A stretch of DNA of 64,000 nucleotides from Amoebidium appalachense (taxonomy: Eukaryota > Ichthyosporea), in contig CAVNZM010000009.1 in the NCBI GenBank assembly GCA_963693365.1, positions 10,540,001 to 10,604,000 on the forward strand. The letters run 5' to 3'. Shown here one piece after another: positions 30,300 through 49,798 of this stretch (the first letter of the stretch is position 1; each line of letters starts with the position of its first letter). The notes under the pieces were generated by a model. That model had not been told where the DNA came from, made no database searches, and was given only the letters and a program-made list of their open reading frames with translations. The translations under genes and the position numbers were made by a program.

Positions 30300-32373
30300 A
30301 CCACCAGCCAAGCAGAGCCTTTTGATTGGTCACGGCAAGAATGAGCGCGAATTCCGCGTCCCCGAAGCTAAAGTCGATCCGCATTGAACCCCATTTTGAA
30401 ATCTCGGAAATAACTCCGTAAGGTCTTTCGAGTGTTGAAATTCATCGGCGTGTGGGTCAGCTGCTAACCACTTGGGTTTAGGGTGGCAAAGGGAGAGAGT
30501 TGAACTAGTACTTGAACAGGCAAACAAGGCCTCCTCCCGGGCCTGGAAACTGGTGCGTCACGATCTTAAAGCTGAATTCCGGGCCAGGCTTACTCCAGCC
30601 TGACCCGAAATGATCATCGATTCCAGCCTGTTCCGAAAATAGCATCAAAATTCAAAAATGAGAGGCCTGTTCCGAAAATAGCAACAGGCTGGTTTTGGCG
30701 GGCAAATTGGCCAATCTCATCGTTCGTAGCTGACTGTTTTGCGTTGTTTACGGTTTCCGAGCAGGCAGGCTGTTGTTGTCACCAGTGCTTACTGGACACT
30801 CAAACGAATGCCAACATCCTTGGCTCTTAAACATGGTTAAGCTACGTATTTAGCTATTCTAAAATGGGGTATAAAGATGCCTGTTTAGAACAGTGTGCAT
30901 GGCTGCCAGTCCAACTACGCAACTACGCCTTCGGGCAGGAAAGGCACTGTGCCGGAGTGTAAAGCCGAAGGATGCTTCTGAGCAACCACGTTCAAAATGG
31001 ATGACGGGTTTTATTTACACTAAGATAAGGAGTTTTGAATCAATAAACCCGCCACACGGAAGGAACGGGGGGGAAGGGAGGATAGTAGGAAGCAACTCAA
31101 ATCCACTTGTGTTCACAACCCCCCCCCCCCCCCCCCCCCCCTCTCCCCACCACCACCACCACGCATCTGGACAATTGGGGGGGTTGCCTGGTTGGCTAGG
31201 CTTTGTGCTTCCCCATTTACCCCCTTTGCACAGCTAACCGTGTGGTTTCCCGGTCCATCACTAGAGGTTGCTCCCCCCCCACACGCCCACACACACACTC
31301 ACAGTACTAATAAATGATAGTCTCTGCTCCCTCCCGACCTTTTTCCTGCCCATCTAGCAACTCCTTTCGAAAATGGAATAGTGCCGAACCAAGTATATAC
31401 ACCTTAAACATGGCTTCTTATGCTTAGAAAGAAAGAGGGAGGGAGGGAGGGGGAGAGAGAGAGAGATCTAGAGTGAGAGTGAGAGGGAGCGAGAGAGAGC
31501 TCTCGAGTGTCTGTGTGGGTGGGTGAGTATGTGTATGTGTGGTTTTGGGGCGGATGTGGGGTGTGCGTGTTTTTTTAGGCCTTTTGTGTATATGCGTGCG
31601 TGCGTGTGTGACTGTGTACATGTTTGGGTGTGTGCGTGTTTATGTGTCCACTATGCCGACGCCGGAGCCTGCTGAAGAGTGTGTTAAGGAGCTCTTTCTC
31701 TCCCTCGGCGCTTTGCTCGGCGAAGGAGCGTGAGCGTGTATACTGGGTGTTTGTATGTGTGTGCGCGCGTGTGTGTGTGTGCCAGTGTTCCTCCCTCGGC
31801 CCCCCCCCCCCCCCCTCCCCCCCCCCCCCCCCCCCCCCCCCCCCGCAACCCCCCTTCTCCTCTTACGCCATACCCACCACCACCACCCATACCACTGCAA
31901 CCCAGCTGGTTGGCACACGCAACCACAAGTACATTAGCTCCACAGCTGAAACATAAATACATATTTATGCATGTATGTGTGCTTATGTGTGTAATATGAA
32001 TATATATGACGGTTGTATTCGTGTTTCTTCTCGCGGGCCAGCGAGCCTCGGAGAGCTTCGCGTGTTTTGAGTACTGTACGTGTGTAGCTAGCTACGTATA
32101 GGCGTCGAAGGCTTTGCCGCGCTTTGATCGATCCAACCCAGCCTGTTCCATTTTTAGATTCCGATTCGAGCCCTGCAGTTTCCAGGCCTGGGAGAAGTTA
32201 GGAGGCCTTCCTTGCTGGCAAACCGTTTACGCGTGTGGAAAACCGTCTCGAAAACAGAAAACGGTGTCTTTTACTCTACGGTGGCTAGACGGCACAGTAA
32301 GGGCGTGCCAGCCTTTAACACTATATGTATACCTAGACTCGGTTGGCTATAACGACGCGCTAATAGTGTCAAC
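29806..32373. other. Intergenic between vigilin and the THAP ORF
   Basis: Vigilin 3' UTR to about 30000, then C-runs (30007-30040, 30268-30299, 31120-31140, 31801-31844), CA/GT repeats and a (GA) tract around 31431-31500. An 18-nt word, CCTGTTCCGAAAATAGCA, occurs twice (about 30628 and 30670). A small open frame (31653-31733, MPTPEPAEECVKELFLSLGA) has coding-like composition and a possible donor near its end. It might be a 5' exon of the THAP gene, but nothing proves it. Confidence 0.45.
29975..29980 (+). terminator. Poly(A) signal AATAAA of vigilin
   Basis: AATAAA lies 170 nt after the vigilin stop codon, in AACAAATAAATGCC, at a normal distance for a 3' UTR end. Confidence 0.6.
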
Positions 32374-33210
32374 ATGGGCAAAAAGTGTTCTGTGATAGGC
32401 TGTAAGGGGGGTTACCAGTCAGAATTGAAACAAGGCATCAAGGTGACCGTGTTTGGTTTTCCTAATCCTAAAACAGAACCGGAACGATTTGCTAAATTTC
32501 TAAATGCATGTGGCCGTGAGGGCGATGATGGGATAAACTCCAAATGCGCGGGGATATGTGCCAGGCACTTTAGAGAGTGTGATATAGAGTCGGAAACAGC
32601 GTGGATAGATAGTAAGACGAACGAGTTTAAGAGCTATAAAAAAGACAGGGTGTGTCTTAGAGCTGGTGCAGTACCCACACTAAACATTCACAATAGCAAT
32701 GAACCAACAACGGAAACAACGGCACCAGAAAAAAGATCACGGCCTAGCCGAGACGAACGTGAAGAGGAGAAACGCGAAAAGAAACGGCGAGAGGAGAGAG
32801 AAAAGGAGTTGGAGCGAGAGAGAGCTGACGTGATAACCGGGTTTACGCACTTACGTACCGATATTCGTGCTCATTTAGTCGAGGATTTGGCATCTTGGCA
32901 GATAGTCGAGAAAACAGATGAATACATTCAACTTATTCAGTTACGCAACTTCGGTGTACAAGTAGGTAACCACCGCCTCTCCAAACACCCAGTCCCATTC
33001 GTTTCATCCTTCGTAACCATCACCAGTGAACTCTTGCTCATAACATGTGCACAAACACCCGCACTAGTAACAGACAGCAAGGCACCAGCCACCTCCTATG
33101 CCATACATCAATCGCGAACACTTTGCAAGTTGTCTAACTGGTCCCAACTAGCCAAGGTGCTCAGAGAGGCAAGCCCAAGTGCTGAATACGTTGTTCGACC
33201 GACTGCATAG
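32374..33210 (+). CDS. THAP-domain protein, probably remnant of a P-element-type transposase
   Basis: THAP is a zinc-dependent DNA-binding domain (C2CH) shared by P-element transposases and host proteins derived from them. The 278-residue frame opens MGKKCSVIGCKGG. The zinc ligands are Cys5, Cys10, Cys62 and His65 (ICARHF), and the domain closes with GAVPTLN, matching the THAP AVPTIF box. The usual Trp after the first Cys pair is replaced by Phe (ERFAKF). A highly charged coiled-coil stretch follows (about residues 120-155), then a region of about 120 residues that resembles the start of a transposase body. The frame stops at 33208-33210, but the neighbouring frame from about 33164 encodes QVLNTLFDRLHSEKNSERKE. 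That recalls the LFD-LN segment of THAP9-type transposases, so a frameshift near 33100-33170 is likely. The catalytic part is missing or unrecognised. Confidence 0.75.
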   Translation: MGKKCSVIGCKGGYQSELKQGIKVTVFGFPNPKTEPERFAKFLNACGREGDDGINSKCAGICARHFRECDIESETAWIDSKTNEFKSYKKDRVCLRAGAVPTLNIHNSNEPTTETTAPEKRSRPSRDEREEEKREKKRREEREKELERERADVITGFTHLRTDIRAHLVEDLASWQIVEKTDEYIQLIQLRNFGVQVGNHRLSKHPVPFVSSFVTITSELLLITCAQTPALVTDSKAPATSYAIHQSRTLCKLSNWSQLAKVLREASPSAEYVVRPTA

Positions 33211-34042
33211 TGAAAAAAATTCGGAACGAAAGGAAAAGTCCCACTGCGCACGGCAGATCCATTTAGGCACTTCACGTAAGGTACTCAATCCCCCCTCCCC
33301 TCCCCCCTTTTCCCCCATGTTCCCCCACCCCCGCATCTCCCCCCCCCCCCCCCCCCCCTCCCCCCCGTTTTTCTAGGCACTCTTGTCTCCTTTCTTGTAT
33401 TTCCCTTTAACCCTCCCCCCCCCCCCCCCCCCCACCCCCCCTCCCCCCTCCGCGCTTTCCCCTCCAGTTTCTTTCCGCAAAAAAACATCCCCATCGTCAC
33501 TTGTCATACTCGGCAGTGCACGTGCACATATATGGGCCACAGGGTTGATGAGCATTGTATCTACTGTGTGCCGCATAGGGGTGCCCTATCCCCTTCTGGG
33601 CTTTGCTTACTGGCACAGCACACTTGTATCTTTGCCGTCCATATTAAACGTGTTCAAGCTTCGTATTATATGCCACACCCAGATAAGACGCACAGGTTTG
33701 GGCAAAGGGAGTGGGGGGGGGGGGGGGGGGGGGGCGGGGGGCATCGCAGGTCGGACACCAAATCGCTGTGTACTCTATTGCATATGGGGGTCACTATGTG
33801 TGGCGGGAAATAAAATAGGAGGGGGTCAAAGCTTGTAGGGGAGGATGTAATTTAGGGGGGTCTAATATGGGCCACAGGGTTTGATGAGCATTGTATCTAC
33901 TGTGTGCCGCATAGGGGTGCCCTATCCCCTTCTGGGCTTTGCTTACTGGCACAGCACACTTGTATCTTTGCCGTCCATATTAAACGTGTTCAAGCTTCGT
34001 ATTATATGCCACACCCAGATAAGACGCACAGGTTTGGGCAAA

Positions 34043-34081
<39 letters not shown>

Positions 34082-34752
34082 TCGCAGGTCGGACACCAAA
34101 TCGCTGTGTACTCTATTGCATATGGGGGTCACTATGTGTGGCGGGAAATAAAATAGGAGGGGGTCAAAGCTTGTAGGGGAGGATGTAATTTAGGGGGGTC
34201 TAATACATGTGGCAAAGAATTAATTCAAGGTGGGGTTCCGTTGACTGGGGAGATGTGATATGGATATTGGATATCGTGTGGGTCATTATACAGGCCTTGG
34301 AGACTGAGGTTCAGAGGACTGTCCATAGATAAGACGGGGGAGGGGCACCGAGGGGGGGGGGGGGGGGGGAGGGGGGGACGGGCTGGGGGAGGGGCGAGCT
34401 GTAGGGGGGGGGAAGGGGGGGGGGGGGGGAGACATTAAATTCAGGTGGGGTCTGTAGATGGAGGGAGTGTGTTAAAGCGTGAATGGATGGTGGGTGGTTG
34501 GATCGAGGAGGGGACTGTGGTTGGAAGATAATTCAAGTGGTCTATGGAGAGGGTGTGTGGCGGCAGGCAAGAATTAGGGCGGGTGGACTGGGTGGGTAGA
34601 ATTTTTGGTTTTTTTTACCCCGGTTTTTTGAGTAGAAAGGGGTAACTCAATGTGGCATACCCTTGTGTTAAGGCACGGGTGTGTAATGAGGCATCGTGCT
34701 GTTGTTGAAACATGTTTCTAACACATATCCCGTTTTTTCTCTTTTTGTACAG
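33211..34752. other. Intergenic: tandem duplication and G/C-runs
   Basis: Contains C-rich tracts (33288-33470), the tandem duplication described separately, G-rich stretches (34340-34430) and, from about 34680, sequence related to the intron before the last vigilin exon. Confidence 0.6.
33529..34202 (+). repeat. Tandem duplication of a 338-bp unit
   Basis: Unit 1, 33529-33866, and unit 2, 33867-34202, both start ATATGGGCCACAGGGTTT (unit 1 lacks one T) and end GATGTAATTTAGGGGGGTCT. Apart from the length of the internal G-run they are almost identical, so the event is recent. The open frames across them are duplicated with it and show no known domain. Confidence 0.9.
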
Positions 34753-34878
34753 CTTCTTGAGATGGAGAAGGAAGGAGGTCTTGACGAGTACGAATACTCT
34801 GCCCCCAAGCACGAGGCTCCGGCACCCACCACCACACCTGCACGGCAAGCCAACGGGCGAAAGGGAAGCAAGAGATAA
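34753..34878 (+). pseudogene. Duplicate of the vigilin terminal exon (possible alternative last exon)
   Basis: After a TTTTTGTACAG acceptor it reads [20 protein letters not shown] in the same phase as vigilin exon 30, then ends RQANGRKGSKR and TAA. The upstream intron (AACACATATCCCGTTTTTTC versus GACACATCTCCGTCGTTTCC) and the 3' UTR (TAGCCTTATAAGG; GACATTGTTTTGTA) are also similar to those of vigilin. The segment for the original C-terminus ([11 protein letters not shown] onward) is missing, apparently by a deletion of about 100 bp that joined coding sequence to former 3' UTR. No other vigilin exon is nearby. It is either a dead duplicate or an alternative 3' exon spliced from 29118. Confidence 0.85.
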
Positions 34879-35445
34879 TAGCCTTATAAGGCGTCCATGG
34901 GGCCCTGTTAGAGTGAGGGACATTGTTTTGTACATAGTTTGATAGCTTTAGCTCGATCATCAATATGTTTTATTTTGCCCTGGGTTTCTGTAATTAAGAA
35001 ATTAAGAATTCCGATTTAAAGCAACAATACCGTGGCTTTCTCGTTCACCTTTTCCAATCCACTGGAGCTCTCCGCCAAACCCCCCTCCCTCCCTCCCCCC
35101 CCCCCCCCCCCTTTTTTTTTTTTTTTTTCCTTCTCCCTCTCCCCCCCCCCCCCCCCTCCCTCCCCTCCCTTCGCCCTTCGCCCTTCCCCGGCCTACTCCC
35201 CCCCCCCCCCTTTCCCTCCTACCTTCTTTCCCCCCCCCTTCCCCCCCCCCCCCCCCCCCCCCCCGGCCAAACCCTGTATACACTCTTCTCATCAGCAGGT
35301 CTCTAACCCACTCTGCAGAACGTTTTACGCATTTCTCCCCTTGGAGAACTTGGTCGTTGGTGCGTTTTTGTCTGATATCTAACGTCTCTGCAGGGTCCCC
35401 TGAGACTACTGACACTCTAACATTCCCTCCCCTCCCTTACTTCAC

Positions 35446-35477
<32 letters not shown>

Positions 35478-35673
35478 TTCCCCTCCTCCTTCCCCTCCCA
35501 TTTTCTCTGCACACTCAACAGGTCTTAACCAGCTCTGCACATCGTTAGTCACAATCTTCTCACATATATGAGAGAATGATCGTATTGGTACGATTTGTCT
35601 AATATCTGACGATTCTGCAGCATCCCTAAGACCCCCCTCCCCCTCCCCTCCCCCCCTCCCCCCCCCCCCCCCC

Positions 35674-35745
<72 letters not shown>

Positions 35746-35898
35746 TCTCGCTCTCTCTCTCTCCCTCTCCCTCTCCCTCTCTCTCCCTCTCCCTCTCCCT
35801 CTCTCTCCCTCTCCCTCTCCCTCTCCCTCTCCCTCTCCCTCTCCCTCTCCCTCTCCCTCTCCCTCTCCCCCTCCCCCTCCCCCTCCCCCCCCCCCCCC

Positions 35899-35974
<76 letters not shown>

Positions 35975-36544
35975 TTTTTTTTTTTTTTTTGGCGCCTGTT
36001 GTTTTGCTTGTCATTTGTTGTTCTGGTTGATTACCTGTAATCTTCGCTTATTTATGTGTGTGTGTGTGTGTGTGTGTGTATGTTGTGCGGGGTTACACAT
36101 ACCGGTGTCTACTTTTCTTCTTACTGTTTTTCTCTCCACACACTTCGTCTGTCCACTTCTGCATACCCCCTTTCATAGCTATAGACACACTTCACACATT
36201 GCGTTACGCGCACGCATGCACACACCGCTCTGTTGGCGACAGCTCCCTTGGAACCCATGCAGCATGTTACCCGCCGGCGTAACATAACTCGGACTATCGG
36301 TTTGGCTTTTTTCAAGCCCAAAGCAATGGGTGATACCATATTTCCGGCTGACATCCGGGGGCATAGCTTTCCGTTCGAAGACGATAAAGTTCCGCCCTAG
36401 TAAGCGTGTTACTACCCTGCGGCGTGGGTCAAATCTCATATTTTCCCCTCTAATTGCGAATTCTGCGGCCTTCGGGACTTAATTCTTTTCAGCTGGTGTA
36501 GTATGTTAGCCAGGGAAGTATCGACTTAGGTATCGACGGGGGAG
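34879..36544. other. Intergenic, dominated by C-rich and (CT)n tracts
   Basis: C-runs at 35092-35112, 35143-35155 and 35235-35264, another at 35449-35477, and the long CT tract listed next. From 36000 to 36544 complexity is normal, but I recognise no exon. Two stretches resemble one another: around 35280-35400 and around 35515-35630 (GTCTCTAACCCACTCTGCA versus GTCTTAACCAGCTCTGCA; TGTCTGATATCTAACG versus TGTCTAATATCTGACG), a diverged direct repeat of about 120 bp. Confidence 0.55.
35680..35990. repeat. (CT)n / (CCCTCT)n tract
   Basis: About 300 nt of pure pyrimidine: CT repeats, a CCCTCT hexamer section (35760-35880), a C-run (35885-35908), CT again, then a T-run. Such mirror-symmetric polypyrimidine can adopt triplex (H-DNA) structure. 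Confidence 0.9.
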
Positions 36545-36883
36545 CTTCCTAGAAGCCCCGTCTCCTGAGTTCCTATCTATATTTTTCTTGCTTCTGCTTA
36601 CTGCTGCAACTTTAACCCCCGGCCTTTCCCACTGCCCTTGCCTGCATAAGCAACCCTGCTCGTCTCTGATCAAGACGGGTGACCTACCCATGTTCAAGTG
36701 AAACAGTATCTGAGTTGGGTTTCGTTAACGAGGGGAATAGGTCGAAACTCGGGTACTGTGGATGACGTGGGCCCCCCCTGAGGAGGGGCTCTGCTTATTA
36801 TGCATACTCTTTATGTATGGCTTGCATTCTGCATCGTGTTATCCGTTTGTTCTTGTGTACTTCGTACTTTTTGACGCATTCAA
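36545..36883 (+). repeat. C-tailed short interspersed repeat, full-length copy D
   Basis: Second 339-bp copy, near identical to 16334-16672 over its whole length. It is preceded by unique sequence rather than a C-run and followed by C-run plus (CA)n. This copy best defines the 5' end (CTTCCTAGAAGCC). Confidence 0.8.
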
Positions 36884-37088
36884 ACCCCCCCCCCCCCACC
36901 CACCCACCCACACACACACACACACGCACACACACGCACACACACACACACACATACACACACACACACACACACACATTTGCCCCGGGTGCCTTCGTGA
37001 TATAAGTTCTGCTTTGGCTTCAAGTGTCTTTTTGTTGTGTGTGTGCAGCCTTTGCCACTCCTCCCCTACATCCCCTCCCCCTCCCCCC

Positions 37089-37119
<31 letters not shown>

Positions 37120-37191
37120 AAAAAAAAAAAAAAACAGTAGGCACTCTTTCTGTTGAGACTTCCTCCCATCCTACTCCAACCCTTTACTCCC

Positions 37192-37223
<32 letters not shown>

Positions 37224-38179
37224 ATTCCCCCCTTCCCCCGGAGCCAACAATGGGGTCCCACCACCAGGTTCTCCGCAGTGTGCGCAAACTAAATACCACA
37301 GGTCAGCCAAATGAGCACATGTATCAACCCACTCTCTGCACTTATGGTTTTCATACACTGACACGCCACACGTGCATCATCGCTACAGACAGACACACTC
37401 ACACTTCGGAGGGGCTTAGATATGTGCAGTGTGGTTCATCGGTGTCAAATATCACATTACAAAGCATTTCAAGACGTGCAATAGTAACCATGATGGGAAC
37501 CTTGTATGTATACGAACAGCCTTAAATATAATGGCGCAATAAGGCTTTTAGCTCATAGTGCGGATCTACCCTGCAAGCTACACAAAAACACCCTGTAGAG
37601 TGCAGCATTGAGCATGCTGGCCGTATTTGCAAGCAACACCGTGCACAGCGCAAACCAGAAGGGCCGGGGGGTCTGATCCCCACAGAGAGCATGAAATTCT
37701 ATGCAACCCAGGGGGTCCATTCAATCACAAATATCAGCACAAATCCGTTCATGAATGCTGCAAGTCACTTTTGACGCCTTCTAACCTGCGACTCATAATT
37801 TGAAATTTCGGTGGGTCTTAAAACCCCCCCACTCCGAATTGCAGATGATGATTGGATAGTAGAACTGTGGGTTGTAGATGATGGTCTGGCAATGGATTTG
37901 CTCCGTATCCGAGAGTGAGGGCTTTCGTATTTTCTTCTCCGAGATATCGGTGATATCTCGATGGCTTCTATTCTGCTGAGCATATCAATAAAGTCATTTT
38001 AAAAAACAAAAAATTGCACGTGTGGGGGGACTGGCGAGGTCGGCAACGGTGGGTGTAGGGGGATGGGACATGTATGGACCTGATTCGGGGCTTGAGTCGA
38101 TGACCTGTGGATTATGCGTGCGGGAGTTGGCATTGGCCATTGAGGCGGGGGGGGGCTTGAGGAAGGGAGGGGAGGGAGA

Positions 38180-38210
<31 letters not shown>

Positions 38211-38577
38211 AAGGGGGGCAAGGTAGAAGTTGGGTGATAGATGGGCTTCTCTATGTGTACTATCCCCCCAAACCCCCCTCCCCCCTTCCCCCTTCCCCCC
38301 ACACACACAGCCTCCGGAGGGATCCCCCCAGTTTCTCCCCCCCCCTCTCCCCCCCCCCCCCCTCCACACACACCCCTTTCCCGTCCACCATTCTTCACTG
38401 CATGCGCTCTTCTTTCCCTATCCACCTCTGTCCCAGAGCATATTAGTATCCCTCTTTCAAAAGTTTGTTACACCCAAGTTCACCCCACAGCACACACGCA
38501 GAAAACTACTCCTGCCTCAATTAGTGAGTTCATCATGCCAACCGTACGATCAAAAGATTCTTCTGGTCCTCCCCCTC

Positions 38578-38609
<32 letters not shown>

Positions 38610-38672
38610 GAAAAAAAAATAAATAAATAAATAAATAACACACACACACAAACACACACACAAACAAACAAC

Positions 38673-38762
<90 letters not shown>

Positions 38763-38782
38763 CACACAAACAAACAAACACA

Positions 38783-38862
<80 letters not shown>

Positions 38863-39463
38863 CACACACACATACACACACACACAGCCCCCTCCTCTTC
38901 CTTACCCCCCACCCCCACCCCCCCCACCCACCCCCCCCACCCACCCCACACCCGCCTTGTTCCCACGCACCTACCTCAATGGGCGGGGGCTCTTCGAATT
39001 CGCTTGATCTGTCCGGGATTCCGCACGAGCACCACTGCCCCGCCCCATTTTGCGGGGGGTCACAATACGGCACAGCTGATAGAATAATCGTCCCCTTTGT
39101 TGGTTCGTCTTGATTGGTTCCTCTCGATCCCCCTACACCTCCACGATGTGAATTTTCAGGAACGGCAAGTAGTGTGCCCGTATAATAGAAGGGAGGGTGT
39201 GTCGTGGCATGGTTGGCTGCGGTTTTCATGTTTTCGGGGGAATATGTGACTGAGATTGCGTCTGTGTGCACGTGTTGGTTAGATGTTGGGGTTTTTCCTT
39301 TTGAAGGTGAAATTTCATGTGCCGTATTTGTTGGCACCCCCCATTCCGTATGTTGCTCAGACTCCAACACTATTGAAGGAACGGGGGGGACACTAGTCGC
39401 AACCATCGGCACACTTGCTATGTTTTGATTGGTTGAACGTCCACCAATGAAAGCACACACACG

Positions 39464-39541
<78 letters not shown>

Positions 39542-39571
39542 CACACACAAGCACACACAAGCACACACAAG

Positions 39572-39656
<85 letters not shown>

Positions 39657-40474
39657 TGATGGTGTAGAACTCCACCCACACACACCTTGATGGTGTAGAA
39701 CTCCACCACACTTAGGCAACTTCGCGGTGATGAATTCAGAGCCAAATGATCAGTGCTGATGCCGGCGGAAGCCTTCTCAGGAAGGGCCCTTTCGTGATTT
39801 TCCTTTTTTTTTTTTTTTTCAGGGAACTGTACACCAAACAACTTGCCCAAGGTTTAGGCAGCTTTAAAATGCCGAAAAACAATAGCAGAAGCAATCTCCC
39901 GTTCATCATATATTCAGAAACCCCGCGTTGCTGGAGCTGTGAAAAGCCCCAAAGGCTGGCCAGGTGACGTGTTACCTTTCTTGTGCTGGGGCCAACAGCA
40001 CGATAGATTATGATGTGTCACTCACAGACTTCAATTTAGGCAACCATGTGACACGTGCCCATAGGCTACGTAGACGGGAGACGGGGTGTCTTTCAATGGC
40101 TTATAAGGAGTCATGTGAATATAGCTGTTGTCACTTTTTTTTTGTTCTTTTCGGGTTTACTAATAGGACACTACTAACGTTACTGTAACGGGACTGATGG
40201 GGTACATTTTCAAAGTAACGCAATACTATACGGCGGGGGGAATTTTTTTGTGAAAAAGAACAACAGGTCTCATAACCGCACACACACTGCGAGTCTCCAC
40301 TTCGATTTGTCCTGCTCAGTTGTACATGTCTCAAAAAACATGCGCTCACACGCTCAACCTGCCCTGTCAATCCCTCGCTCCTCCCACCCCCTCCCCCTTC
40401 TCGCTCACGTTCTTCCCTTTTCCATTCCCCGCAACCCTCTTCCTTCACTTCCCCATTCCCTCTCACGCACCTCC
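36884..40474. other. Intergenic/5' flank of the F-box gene, mostly low complexity
   Basis: Contains (CA)n (36905-36977), C- and A-runs (37081-37134, 37193-37223), a G-run (38186-38210), mixed CA/GA repeats (38637-38885) and two long (AC)n blocks (39453-39535, 39570-39653). A duplicated CCTTGATGGTGTAGAACTCC occurs at about 39655 and 39685. Unique stretches at 37240-38020, 38950-39430 and 39700-40470 show open frames but no domain I recognise. One (39822-39967) follows a TTTTTCAG acceptor-like site and could be an exon, unproven. Confidence 0.5.
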
Positions 40475-48199
<7,725 letters not shown>

Positions 48200-48446
48200 C
48201 TATCCTCGCTGTTGCTAAACAATGTGTGTGTAGGAATGCAATGCAATGAATGCAATGACTCATTATGACTCATATTTGGCAACATTGATTGGTTGCTTTT
48301 AAAACCCGTGTGTGACTCCGCAGGGTTTGTAAGATTTTGACGGGGTGCGCAATGCCCAACCAAGCATGGGGAGATTTGAGTTAACGTTAGTCTGGTGTTG
48401 TCACAGTGGTCGGTATTGTGTCATGCACCTGCAGTGTGTGTGTACG

Positions 48447-48491
<45 letters not shown>

Positions 48492-48740
48492 CCCCCCCCC
48501 TCCCCCCCCCTCTCTCTCTCTCTCCCTCTCCCTCTCCCTCTCTGTGCTCTCTGTCTCTCTCTCCCTCTCTCTCTCCCTCTCTCTCCCTCTCCCTCTCTCT
48601 CTCTCTCTCTCGCTCTCTCTCTCTCTCCCTCTCTCTCTCCCTCTCTCCCTCTCTCTCCCCCTCTCTCTTTCTCCCCCCCCCCCCCTCTCTCTCCCCCCCT
48701 CTCTCTCTCTCTCCCCCCTCCTCTCTCTCCCCCCTCTCTT

Positions 48741-48771
<31 letters not shown>

Positions 48772-48852
48772 CCCCCTCTCCCCCTCTCTCCCTCCCCCCC
48801 CCCCCCATCCCCTCCTTTTCTCTCTCTCTCACTCTCTCTCTCTCCCTCTCTT

Positions 48853-48950
<98 letters not shown>

Positions 48951-48969
48951 CCTCTCTCTCTCTCTCTCT

Positions 48970-49004
<35 letters not shown>

Positions 49005-49013
49005 CCTCTCCCT

Positions 49014-49056
<43 letters not shown>

Positions 49057-49522
49057 CCCCCCCCCCCCCTCTCTCTCTCTCTCCCTCTCTCTCCCTCTCC
49101 CTCTCTTTCTCTCTCTCTCTCTCCCCCCCCCCACCCCCCCCTCTCCCTCCGTGCATGTGTGTCACAGTGTGTGCGTGCGGGGTGTGGGTGCGGGTATGTG
49201 TACGTGTGTGTGCGCGTGTGCGATTAAATCCATGACGTGCGTGTGCGCCCCGCGTCGTCTGTGTGTGCGTGGCTGTATCCGTTCCGTGTCCGGTGAATGC
49301 ATGTGGTGTGTGTACGGTACAGGTGCTCGAAGAAATTCAGTGTGATGTGTACGGAAGGTTCGCCGGGTGCTTGCTGCCGCGTACATAGGCCCGTGCGCTT
49401 CTATGAATGTGCGTGCCTCTAGGTGCATTCTTGCATTCGCACAGTCACCCTTGAGTATGCCACTGTTTTGCCACATCATGTGGCTGGAGGGCACACACAT
49501 ACACGCGCACGCACGCACACAC

Positions 49523-49584
<62 letters not shown>

Positions 49585-49597
49585 GCGCACACACGCA

Positions 49598-49629
<32 letters not shown>

Positions 49630-49686
49630 CATGCCGCACTTGAACCGTTAGATGTGCATCCCTCCCCCCCCCCCCCCCCCCACACG

Positions 49687-49740
<54 letters not shown>

Positions 49741-49741
49741 A

Positions 49742-49798
<57 letters not shown>

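Noticed and set aside
37765-37983. Ser/Arg-rich minus-strand ORF of 72 residues
   Set aside because: Composition resembles an RS domain, but there is no flanking exon or domain; likely chance.
39746-39967. Possible exon after a TTTTTCAG site
   Set aside because: Open for about 50 codons but with no homology I recognise and no matching donor or partner exon.
48345-49345. Leu-Ser-Pro and Arg-Glu rich ORFs over 300 residues
   Set aside because: Translations of the polypyrimidine tract and its complement.
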